Shown here: positions 42,359 through 47,612 of the stretch, in pieces
Layout: each line of letters opens with the position of its first letter
Position numbering within the stretch: position 1 is the first letter of the stretch
Origin: a virus
Direction: 5' to 3' (one strand)
DNA: 47,612 bases
Virus record (IMG/VR): IMGVR_UViG_3300025133_000187
Coordinates: 1 to 47,612 of that record
Notes under the pieces: model-generated
The model's input: the letters and a program-made list of their open reading frames with translations, nothing else
What the model was told of the DNA's origin: nothing
Database searches by the model: none
Made by a program: the position numbers and the translations under genes

Positions 42359-42966
42359 TTCAGCCCTCCTTTCCGGGCAGCTGCGACCAGGTCACGCCGG
42401 ATCGCGGATTCAGTCCGAGGCGTCGAGACCTCGACTTTGAGGATGAACCGGAAGTAGCTGCGGTCTCGGATGACCCTGCAACCCTCTTCGGCAACGTCCA
42501 GTTTCAGTCGTTCCATTCCTTCCGGGTAGTAATAGTTTCGGGCAGCACCCTCTCGCCGTTCGAGGCCGAGGAAGTCTTTGACCTGCTCGGGCAAGTCGTC
42601 GGCGCGAACGTGCGGTCCACGTCGGTTGCGGCGTCCCCAGCAACAGAGGACGCCACCGATTGAGTTCCTGAAAGCGACTTCCCAGGTCTGGGTCGTCTTG
42701 GTCGCTGTTTCGACCAAGTATTCGCCCAGCGGGTCGTTGCCGGTAGCGGCGACGTGCTGCCGGTACTCGTCCCATGCTTTCCGCTCGTCTTCGTAGCTTG
42801 GTAGATCGGACTGTTGACACTGGTCATGGTCGCCGTCGCTGTATTCGTCGAAGGTGAAGCCGGTCTCGACTTCGTCGTCGATCCAGTAGGTCGCCCGATG
42901 CCAGCCGACGTTGCAGCCATCAGAGTTGCCACAGTGCCAGGGGATTGACGTGATGATGTCTTGCAT
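42355..42966 (-). CDS. Unknown protein (203 aa)
   Basis: The start is ATG 42966, 10 bases behind the leader's GGAG. N-terminal part with paired Cys/His (SIPWHCGNSDGCNVGWHRATYWIDDEVETGFTFDEYSDGDHDQC), then a helical middle and WEVAFRNSIGGVLCCWGRRNRRG...SYFRFILKVEVSTP strands. Three Cys/His groups may bind metal. No family was recognised. Confidence 0.65.
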   Translation of the reverse strand: MQDIITSIPWHCGNSDGCNVGWHRATYWIDDEVETGFTFDEYSDGDHDQCQQSDLPSYEDERKAWDEYRQHVAATGNDPLGEYLVETATKTTQTWEVAFRNSIGGVLCCWGRRNRRGPHVRADDLPEQVKDFLGLERREGAARNYYYPEGMERLKLDVAEEGCRVIRDRSYFRFILKVEVSTPRTESAIRRDLVAAARKGGLK

Positions 42967-43079
42967 TGTTCGAAATCTCCAGTCCTGCCGGGAGCCGGGC
43001 AGGTGCGGCTTATGTCGGTCTATGTCGGTCTATGTCGGTCTTATGTCGGCCTATGTCGGTCTATGTCGGCTGGTCGCGA
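42967..43079 (-). repeat. Leader element copy carrying a 10-bp tandem repeat
   Basis: Stem CCTGCC...GGCAGG at 42984-43003, followed (on plus) by about six units of TATGTCGGTC/TATGTCGGCC at 43011-43070, then GTCGCGATCACTCTTGGCTGGTCA, the usual leader flank. The repeat sits where other copies have the CGGCTGGATCGCG segment, so it looks like an expansion of local sequence. This 113-base gap has no gene. Confidence 0.8.
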
Positions 43080-43364
43080 TCACTCTTGGCTGGTCACAGG
43101 TTCGTGCTGGCCACAGGCATACACCCAGGCGGCTCGCATCATTTCCGCCAGTCGTTCCTCGCTGTCGAATTGGCTGTCGAATTCGTTGTCATCCCAGTCG
43201 TGAGAGTCTCCGCTGTGGTCGGTGTCGATCCCGACAGTCACCGTATGTCCGAGATCAGCAACGTACTCGGCCATTAGCGCATTCAGGGCGTCACGGTCAG
43301 CTGGCGTGGCCTCCCAACCGTAGGAATCGAGCGAGCCAGAAAAGTGCAGGATGACGTGCGCCAT
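43080..43364 (-). CDS. Unknown small acidic protein (94 aa)
   Basis: The start is ATG 43364 directly behind the leader's TGGAGATAACGACC. It reads MAHVILHFSGSLDSYGWEATPADRDALNALM, then VADLGHTVTVGIDTDHSGDSHDWDDNEFDSQFDSEERLAEMMRAA. Beta-alpha fold with a very acidic centre; acidic small phage proteins can mimic DNA and block host nucleases, but nothing here proves that. Confidence 0.65.
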   Translation of the reverse strand: MAHVILHFSGSLDSYGWEATPADRDALNALMAEYVADLGHTVTVGIDTDHSGDSHDWDDNEFDSQFDSEERLAEMMRAAWVYACGQHEPVTSQE

Positions 43365-43498
43365 GGTCGTTATCTCCAGTCTGCCAGGATGCCGGGCAGT
43401 GTCGGCTGGATCGCAAAACGCGATCACTCTCGGCTGGTCGCAGCGTGCGCCCTGGTCCCGGTCCGACGGTTGCCGGGCCGGGTGCAGGAATCACGGTC
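43365..43498 (-). repeat. Composite leader: GC hairpin (A) plus stem-loop/SD (B)
   Basis: B: CTGCC...GGCAG at 43381-43399 and the imperfect palindrome GATCGCAAAACGCGATC at 43409-43425. A: CCGGTCCG...CGGGCCGG hairpin within about 43456-43480, with GAATCACGGTC next to the upstream stop. Same order as at 45380-45488 and 46082-46178. Confidence 0.8.
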
Positions 43499-43753
43499 TC
43501 AGTCCTCTGCGTCTGAAAATGCATCGACGTGCGTAACCGGACAGGCAGCGTCCAGCTGCTCGAAAATGGTTCGCCGGGCGGGATTGCCGTAGCTGTAGCC
43601 GGAATCTTCCGGCTCGCTGCCGTGGTATGCGACCTGTGCGTCAGTGTGATCTGTGCCGCAGTACAGCACGATCGTGCGCCAGTGCGTACAGTCAGGCTGT
43701 AGGCTGGTCGTGGTTTTGCAGATCACTCGGTAGATTGTCGTGGTCGTGGTCAT
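43499..43753 (-). CDS. Unknown small protein (84 aa)
   Basis: The start is ATG 43753 behind GGAGGAGATTACGACC. It opens MTTTTTIYRVICKTTTSLQP and goes on CTHWRTIVLYCGTDHTDAQVAYHG, then FEQLDAACPVTHVDAF. Probably one small beta-rich domain. The leader ATG placement rules out the longer frame that starts in the next gene. Function unknown. Confidence 0.65.
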   Translation of the reverse strand: MTTTTTIYRVICKTTTSLQPDCTHWRTIVLYCGTDHTDAQVAYHGSEPEDSGYSYGNPARRTIFEQLDAACPVTHVDAFSDAED

Positions 43754-43805
43754 GGTCGTAATCTCCTCCTGCCAGTATGCCGGGCAGGTGCGGCGTGGTC
43801 GCCGG
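43754..43805 (-). repeat. Leader element copy (short)
   Basis: CCTGCCAGTATGCCGGGCAGG at about 43768-43788 followed by the SD block and ATG 43753. The distal palindrome is missing. Confidence 0.75.
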
Positions 43806-44006
43806 CTACCACAGCCGGCGTTGTTTCGGGGTTGTAGGTGTTTCCGCTGTCGGTGTGTCACGGTCACCAGCTGCCCGCAGGCAGTGCCAGCAGAGTGAGC
43901 CTCCAGCGTGTTCCACTGGTGCGGCACACTCGCAAGTGCCGTGGGGGTGGTAGTCATATCGTTCCTGTAGCGTCTGAAATGCAGGCGCGTTTTCATTGTG
44001 CAGCAT
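43806..44006 (-). CDS. Small Cys-containing protein (66 aa), zinc-binding candidate
   Basis: The start is ATG 44006 behind GGGGAGGAG. Cys pattern CECAAPVEHAGGSLCWHC (four Cys plus His) suggests one zinc site; polar tail rich in Thr/Pro follows. Its 5' end overlaps the next gene upstream by 14 bases. No family was recognised. Confidence 0.6.
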   Translation of the reverse strand: MLHNENAPAFQTLQERYDYHPHGTCECAAPVEHAGGSLCWHCLRAAGDRDTPTAETPTTPKQRRLW

Positions 44007-44274
44007 GTCGTGGCTCCTCCCCTTTCTGGGCATCCTGGTATTGCCACTGCCCGGAATTCCAGCGGCGCGCGGTTTCCAGACATTGATACGCCAGCAAAAG
44101 TTGGCAGCGACTGCCGGTCAGATACGCCTGCCGGATAGCCTCGCTGTTGATCTGCCGGAGTTCTGTGACGGTCAGTGTTCGGAGAAAGTCATATACTGAT
44201 TCCATCGCTGCCCCGTCCGGTTTTTCCCCGTGCCACGGTCCACGTGCCACCTCAATCGTCCAGTCAATCGGCAT
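43993..44274 (-). CDS. Unknown small protein (93 aa)
   Basis: The start is ATG 44274 behind GAGGAGG. MPIDWTIEVARGPWHGEKPDG, then a helical stretch (ESVYDFLRTLTVTELRQINSEAIRQAYL, CQLLLAYQCLETARRWNSGQW). Both ends overlap neighbours (ATGA-type coupling), so 44449-43806 is one tight translational unit of three genes without leader elements between them. Confidence 0.6.
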   Translation of the reverse strand: MPIDWTIEVARGPWHGEKPDGAAMESVYDFLRTLTVTELRQINSEAIRQAYLTGSRCQLLLAYQCLETARRWNSGQWQYQDAQKGEEPRHAAQ

Positions 44275-44449
44275 CGCGTGCCTCCTCATGGGGCGATGAC
44301 CAGGTTGTCAGTCGCACGTTGTGCGCTGCCTCGTGCGCCAGGCGGATTGCCGGGAGAATCTCCGCAGCGGTGGCCCCATTTTCCGCCTGGCCCATTGCAT
44401 ACTCGATCAGAGCGCGGCAGGCAATCAGGTCCAGATTGTTGTCGTCCAT
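44264..44449 (-). CDS. Unknown small protein (61 aa)
   Basis: The start is ATG 44449 behind AAAGGGA. MDDNNLDLIACRALIEYAM is followed by GQAENGATAAEILPAIRLAHEAAHNVRLT. Short helical acidic protein. It lies 10 bases behind the conserved Cys-rich gene. Confidence 0.6.
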   Translation of the reverse strand: MDDNNLDLIACRALIEYAMGQAENGATAAEILPAIRLAHEAAHNVRLTTWSSPHEEARDAD

Positions 44450-44459
44450 GTTGTCCCTT

Positions 44460-45092
44460 TCAGATTTTGAGGAAGGCAATGTGCCGGCCGGCAGGGGGTT
44501 CCCAGCACAATCGGCAGGTTCTGCAGGTTACATCCGGCACGGTTCCGCCGCTTTTGGCCTTGTCGTATGGGCAGGCGATTTCATTTTCTGCACGGTCTGC
44601 GGGGCTGTCAATCACTCGCGCAGTCGTCCAGCCTGCCGCCTGTGCAGCCTGAGCGGTGGGCAGATCGTCGCAGCTGGCCAGAATCGTCAGGTTCGGGGGC
44701 CAGGCGTCCGGCCCGACTCCGGCACGGTCCCAGACCTCCCAGTCGTGCGTGTAGCTCCAGCCATGCGTCCGGGGTTGTCCGGCATGCCAGGCGATGACTT
44801 GCCGCACGTAGGCGACATCGAGCCGCGTGTATGCTCCCCACCGGCGAAACCAGCCACCGGAAACCATCAGCCGCAGCAGATCCATTCCCGCGGCCTGGTC
44901 CAGATCACCGTCGTCGTCGGCAGCTGCCGCCTGATGCATGTTCACCCGTCCGCGCTGGGCGTAACAGCCATCGTCGAGCAGTCCGCACCCCAGCGGGCAG
45001 GTAGGCCCGACCGGGCGATACGTGGCGGAAACGGGGCCGGTTTTGCGGTCGCCGCTCACACGGACGACCTTGGTCTGAGGCAGTCGGTACAT
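44460..45092 (-). CDS. Conserved Cys-rich phage protein, unknown
   Basis: The start is ATG 45092 behind GGGGGAT, overlapping the previous stop, giving 210 aa. The N-terminal SATYRPVGPTCPLGCGLLDDGCYAQRGR (about 23-50) and C-terminal CPYDKAKSGG...VTCRTCRLCWEP carry seven to eight cysteines arranged as if for a metal or Fe-S site. In between, WSYTHDWEVWDRAGVGPDAWP, LTILASCDDLPTAQAAQAAGWTTARV look like TIM-barrel-type strands. I remember this TYRPVGPTCP layout from phage and planctomycete proteins of unknown function. Resemblance to radical-SAM-type barrels is only suggestive. Confidence 0.7.
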   Translation of the reverse strand: MYRLPQTKVVRVSGDRKTGPVSATYRPVGPTCPLGCGLLDDGCYAQRGRVNMHQAAAADDDGDLDQAAGMDLLRLMVSGGWFRRWGAYTRLDVAYVRQVIAWHAGQPRTHGWSYTHDWEVWDRAGVGPDAWPPNLTILASCDDLPTAQAAQAAGWTTARVIDSPADRAENEIACPYDKAKSGGTVPDVTCRTCRLCWEPPAGRHIAFLKI

Positions 45093-45379
45093 CACAGATC
45101 CCCCTGCTCACGGTCGAGCCGGTCAGCAATCGCCTGAGTGATCGCCAGCGACCGGCGGACCATGCTGTCACGCCCACGCAGTGCAGCCTCAACGATGTCC
45201 AGGGGGTGAACTGCGTGCAGTCCGCACACGTCGCAGCGTTCGAGTCGGCGGATTTCACGGTCAGGGGTCCAGACCTGTGAGCCGCAGGAAAAACACCAAC
45301 CGCAGGCATCGCCAGTGATCTGTGCCTTAATTCGCGACTGCTCGACCCGGAAGCGGGTTATGTCGGGGTGTCGTTGCAT
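45092..45379 (-). CDS. Zinc-ribbon-like protein, MQRHP paralogue 1
   Basis: The start is ATG 45379 behind TGGAGATTACGACAG, giving 95 aa. MQRHPDITRFRVEQSRIKAQI is followed by CGWCFSCGSQVWTPDREIRRLERCDVCG, with CxxC pairs in ribbon spacing, then a helical tail. The next gene upstream starts with the same MQRHP.IT and has the same Cys layout; they are duplicates. Regulator or nucleic-acid binder is a guess. Confidence 0.7.
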   Translation of the reverse strand: MQRHPDITRFRVEQSRIKAQITGDACGWCFSCGSQVWTPDREIRRLERCDVCGLHAVHPLDIVEAALRGRDSMVRRSLAITQAIADRLDREQGDL

Positions 45380-45488
45380 CTGTCGTAATCTCCATCCTGC
45401 CGTGTAGCCGGGCAGGTTCGGCCGGTCGCGGTCGTGCGTCCTGGTCCAGGTCCGGCAGTGCGCCGGGCCTGGTGCAGGAATCACGGTA
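45380..45488 (-). repeat. Composite leader element (A plus B)
   Basis: B: CCTGCCGTGTAGCCGGGCAGG at about 45396-45416. A: CCAGGTCCGGC-AGTGC-GCCGGGCCTGG at about 45446-45472, 11-bp stem with one T-G pair, followed by TGCAGGAATCACGGTA next to the upstream stop. Best hairpin A copy. Confidence 0.8.
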
Positions 45489-45692
45489 TCACGTCAGTGT
45501 GAACATCAGCTGTTCCGCGCCGTAGACGGCGTATGCGCCGCATTCCTCGCAGCGGTAGTGTTCTGCGTCCGGTTCGCAGCCCTCAGCGTCTGCGCCGCAG
45601 TCCAGGCAGAATCCGGGGTAGTCGTTGCCAAACATCGACAGTTCGGCGGCGGCAATGATTCGGTCTTCGGTGATGCTGGGGTGTCGTTGCAT
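45489..45692 (-). CDS. Zinc-ribbon-like protein, MQRHP paralogue 2
   Basis: The product is 67 aa from ATG 45692 behind TGGAGATTACGACAG. MQRHPSITEDRIIAAAELSMF is followed by CLDCGADAEGCEPDAEHYRCEECG. Zinc ribbon like its downstream neighbour, but with a shorter tail. Gene and leader are duplicated together, since the bases around the start codon are nearly identical in both. Confidence 0.7.
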   Translation of the reverse strand: MQRHPSITEDRIIAAAELSMFGNDYPGFCLDCGADAEGCEPDAEHYRCEECGAYAVYGAEQLMFTLT

Positions 45693-45778
45693 CTGTCGTA
45701 ATCTCCATCCTGCCGGAAGCCGGGCAGGTTCGGCGGGGGCGAATTGCCCCCCTCACCAATTAAACGCATCAGTCACGG
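45693..45778 (-). repeat. Leader element copy
   Basis: CCTGCCGGAAGCCGGGCAGG at about 45709-45728, then (on plus) TTCGGCGGGGGCGAATTGCCCCCCTCACC, which adds a GGGGGCGAATTGCCCCC hairpin found in no other copy. The SD block TGGAGATTACGACAG follows toward the ATG. Confidence 0.75.
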
Positions 45779-46081
45779 TCAGCTGTGTTTTGAGGTTCGG
45801 TCTGGACTGTTCAGATCAACGATGTGTTCCACGATGTTCCCGTACAAATTTCTGCCCTTCACCAATTTCAGGCTGCCGTCGTCACGTCGGATCGTGAACG
45901 TATGCTGTCCGGTTTTCTCGCCGTACGAGTGGCGCAGGATCACGCCCGTCACCCGGTCAGTCCCGATACGCTGGGGCCGGCCGCGCTGCCGGCCCCCGAA
46001 AAACGAACCGCCGGCGAAAATCGGCAGGTCGACGGTGACCCGGTCACCGGTGCGGATTGCGTCTGTGGTCTGTGTGGTCAT
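45779..46081 (-). CDS. Small beta-rich protein (100 aa), unknown
   Basis: The start is ATG 46081 behind TGGAGACTACGACC. TGDRVTVDLPIFAGGSFFGG, RVTGVILRHSYGEKTGQHTFTIRRDDGSLKLVKGRNLYGNIVEHIV read as an SH3-like barrel of four or five strands, the kind found in nucleic-acid-binding or adaptor proteins. No specific family. Confidence 0.65.
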   Translation of the reverse strand: MTTQTTDAIRTGDRVTVDLPIFAGGSFFGGRQRGRPQRIGTDRVTGVILRHSYGEKTGQHTFTIRRDDGSLKLVKGRNLYGNIVEHIVDLNSPDRTSKHS

Positions 46082-46178
46082 GGTCGTAGTCTCCAGCTGC
46101 CAGGATGCCGGGCAGTGTCGGCGGGTCGCGTCGTGCGTCCATGTCCAGGCCCGGTGTGTGCCGGGCCGGGTGATGGAT
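46082..46178 (-). repeat. Composite leader element (A plus B)
   Basis: B: CTGCC...GGCAG at 46097-46115. A: GGCCCGG-TGTGTG-CCGGGCC at about 46149-46168. Flank GGATTCACGGTCGAGTGA is adjacent to the upstream gene's stop. Stem A differs in sequence from the other copies but still pairs. Confidence 0.8.
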
Positions 46179-46409
46179 TCACGGTCGAGTGACCCGGATC
46201 TTCAGTCGCCAGTCCATACAGTCCGCAGCGGTGGCGGCGGTCCAGCCCCACATGTCCACGCTGTTGTCGTCGTCGATGTGGTGATCAATTTCGCCCGTGA
46301 AAACGTCGCGGCATGCCTCCAGCGCGTCGCTACAATCTCCCGCGAAGGTGACGTTGACGATTTCGTTGTGGCTAATGCTCCGCTCGATGGCGGCTCTGAT
46401 GTCGTTCAT
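46179..46409 (-). CDS. Unknown small acidic protein (76 aa)
   Basis: The start is ATG 46409 behind TGGAGACACTGAACCA. MNDIRAAIERSISHNEIVNVTFAGDCSDALEACRDVF, then the acidic EIDHHIDDDNSVDMWGWTAATAADCMDW and a basic end. A short alpha/beta fold; no family recognised. Confidence 0.65.
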   Translation of the reverse strand: MNDIRAAIERSISHNEIVNVTFAGDCSDALEACRDVFTGEIDHHIDDDNSVDMWGWTAATAADCMDWRLKIRVTRP

Positions 46410-46447
46410 TGGTTCAGTGTCTCCAGTCCTGCCGGATGCCGGGCGGG
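46410..46447 (-). repeat. Leader element copy (degenerate stem)
   Basis: CCTGCCGGATGCCGGGCGGG at about 46428-46447; the stem end is changed (GGCGGG instead of GGCAGG), leaving C-G pairs but one mismatch. The SD block TGGAGACACTGAACCA is shared only with the following copy at 46652. Confidence 0.65.
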
Positions 46448-46651
46448 TCATGCGTCACCCCCTTCCACGGTCACCAGGCGGGCCGGCCAGCGGCTCTGGA
46501 TTTCCGCTCGCACGGTCGCAGCTGCGGTGAGCGCGGTCCACGCTGTGGGGACGGTCGACGCGCCAAACGTCTGCAGGATGACCGGGTCATCCGGGAAAGT
46601 TGCAAGCCAGCCTGCCGGCGTGCGCGTCAGAATGATCTGTTGCTGTGTCAT
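46448..46651 (-). CDS. Unknown small protein (67 aa)
   Basis: The start is ATG 46651 behind TGGAGACACTGAACC. MTQQQIILTRTPAGWLATFPDDPVILQTFGASTVPTAWTALTAAATVRAEIQSRWPARLVTVEG. The single-strand/helix/strand pattern and PAGWLATFPDDP wording resemble HicB-like small antitoxin folds (beta-strand, helix, strand), but no toxin partner is adjacent. The resemblance is weak. Confidence 0.6.
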   Translation of the reverse strand: MTQQQIILTRTPAGWLATFPDDPVILQTFGASTVPTAWTALTAAATVRAEIQSRWPARLVTVEGGDA

Positions 46652-46709
46652 GGTTCAGTGTCTCCATCCTGCCAGGATGCCGGGCAGGTTCGGCTGATCA
46701 CGGCTGTGA
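46652..46709 (-). repeat. Leader element copy with extra hairpin
   Basis: CCTGCCAGGATGCCGGGCAGG at 46668-46688, and an 8-bp stem CTGATCAC-GGCT-GTGATCAG at 46694-46713 that overlaps the stop codon of the PP-loop gene. It could also serve as that gene's transcript end. Confidence 0.75.
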
Positions 46710-47612
46710 TCAGAACAGGGTCAGCTGTGGTTCTGGTGGTGCTGTGTGTTCCACGGTCACCGGTTCCGGCAGGTTGCCAGGCCGGAGTGTAGGGTCGTCG
46801 GGTGTGTCGTCGTCGAGTTTCTCACGCCAGGTCCGCTGTGATGCCAGGCCGCGGTACTCACCGCGGAAGTGCCGGCCGGCCTGGAAACGCTCCTCCAGAT
46901 CGGTGGCAGCGTCAAATTCCTCGGGCGGCATTTCGCGCAACTCGCACGCTTTGCTGATAGGACACATGAAGCACGCGCTTTTGCCCGGTGACGGGAGGCC
47001 GGCAGCAGTGATCGAGGCCAGGCAGTCGGCGCGGGTCATCTGCCAGTCAACCAGCGGATACCACTGCACGAAATCGGTGTCATTGTCCACGCTGTACCTG
47101 ATCGCTCGCCGGCCGGTTTCCGTCGATTCGTAGCCGATCGCCTCTGTCGCCGCACCGCGCCGTGTCGGCATTTCGTCGGCGTCGAATCCGATCGCAGTGG
47201 TTGCCGACGGTCGCAGCACCCAGCCGAGCAGTCGTTGATATTTCCGCTGCGGTTCCAGTTTCCAGCTGATGCTGCAGCTGTGATTCTGGTGGAATGCCGG
47301 GGATGGCAGCTGTTCCGTGTTCCACGCCTGTTCGTACAGGGACCGGTGACCGGCGCGGGGGCATCGCCGGCGAACGATCACCAGCGGCGGAAATCCGACG
47401 GACGCCAGCCATTTCTCCAGCACGGTCACCGCTCGGTACGTGTGCCGTCTTTCGCTGCCTGTGTCTGCCCAGGTGATCAGGTCCGGCCGGATGCCGCGGT
47501 TGTGCATTTCGACGAGCATCGCCCAGCTGTCGACGCCCATCCCACAGGCGACGATCAGGCGTGGCCGGTCGTGATCTGGCCGCGGGTAATCGCGCGGATG
47601 TATCGACGCTTC
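46710..47612 (-). CDS. PP-loop / PAPS-reductase-like protein (5' end outside window)
   Basis: The minus-strand frame is open to the window edge, so the start is missing; at least 300 residues are visible. RLIVACGMGVDSWAMLVEM is the PP-loop (SGGxDS-like) that binds ATP, followed by LITWADTGSERRHTYRAVTVLEKWL, typical of PAPS-reductase-type adenine nucleotide alpha hydrolases common in phages. Two Cys near the end (SACFMCPISKACELREMPPEEF) may bind metal or be redox-active. Related folds act in sulfur transfer, DNA phosphorothioation (DndC) and 7-deazaguanine synthesis (QueC); the real substrate is unknown. Confidence 0.8.
   Translation of the reverse strand, partial: EASIHPRDYPRPDHDRPRLIVACGMGVDSWAMLVEMHNRGIRPDLITWADTGSERRHTYRAVTVLEKWLASVGFPPLVIVRRRCPRAGHRSLYEQAWNTEQLPSPAFHQNHSCSISWKLEPQRKYQRLLGWVLRPSATTAIGFDADEMPTRRGAATEAIGYESTETGRRAIRYSVDNDTDFVQWYPLVDWQMTRADCLASITAAGLPSPGKSACFMCPISKACELREMPPEEFDAATDLEERFQAGRHFRGEYRGLASQRTWREKLDDDTPDDPTLRPGNLPEPVTVEHTAPPEPQLTLF

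Noticed and set aside
44175-45137. 320-aa plus-strand open frame
   Set aside because: Antisense of the Cys-rich gene and its neighbours; no SD and a low-complexity Arg/Ser/Pro composition typical of shadow frames in GC-rich DNA.
45744-46697. 317-aa plus-strand open frame
   Set aside because: It runs through three leader elements and three supported minus-strand genes.

Overview
The window is a piece of a double-stranded DNA bacteriophage (or prophage) genome. Genes are tightly packed, often with ATGA or TGATG stop/start overlaps, and most have clear Shine-Dalgarno sequences. It holds virion genes, a recombination/replication set and a long array of tiny unknown genes. I see no terminase, portal, capsid, integrase, rRNA or tRNA. 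GC content is moderate to high. The host cannot be read from the sequence; a Gram-negative-type, SD-using bacterium fits. A planctomycete-like host is only a guess, prompted by the CsrA homologue and the lipase/protease cassette.

Layout. (1) 1-25.6 kb, plus strand, virion module: a small zinc-finger-like protein, a 902-aa tail protein, a 990-aa repetitive fibre-like protein, small Gly-rich proteins, two tandem paralogues (361/369 aa), a 749-aa Gln/Glu-rich protein and one 4643-aa polyvalent protein. The giant protein carries a SAP-like segment, a ParB-like GHxxRHR motif, a VEEIQSDWHQ module, a GWYR..FG module, a zincin HELGH module, a tRNA-guanine-transglycosylase/DpdA-like barrel and a long helical C-terminus. 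The order resembles the tail plus ejection-protein region of podovirus-like phages. (2) 25.7-28.4 kb, minus strand: an AlpA/excisionase-type HTH protein, small coiled-coil and zinc-ribbon proteins, a PD-(D/E)XK resolvase-like nuclease and an HNH nuclease. (3) 28.5-35.5 kb, plus strand: an OB-fold SSB-like protein (DUF3127 type), a CsrA homologue, an Exo VIII-like PD-(D/E)XK exonuclease, an ERF annealing protein, a ParB-like protein and an SF2 helicase, i.e. recombination and replication. (4) 35.5-39.6 kb, plus strand: a class 3 lipase, a trypsin-like protease fused to a CGGC thioredoxin-like domain, small membrane proteins, an SNase-like nuclease and a CAP-domain protein. This is a candidate exit or envelope cassette without a recognisable peptidoglycan hydrolase. 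(5) 39.6-47.6 kb, minus strand: about 18 small genes, mostly unknown, ending in a PP-loop (PAPS-reductase-like) gene cut by the window edge.

Three sequence-level systems cut across these modules. A 13-bp palindrome, GGACAC-N-GTGTCC, occurs at five places, mostly at module or gene boundaries, including just upstream of csrA. Region 5 carries about ten copies of an intergenic leader (stem-loop plus SD directly before the ATG), some preceded by a second GC-rich hairpin whose stem covaries, so that small genes look like cassettes with a common expression leader. The hexamer ACGGTC (mostly CACGGTC) is strongly over-represented and, in the right part, biased to one strand irrespective of gene direction.

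All function calls are from reading motifs by eye; no database search was possible.
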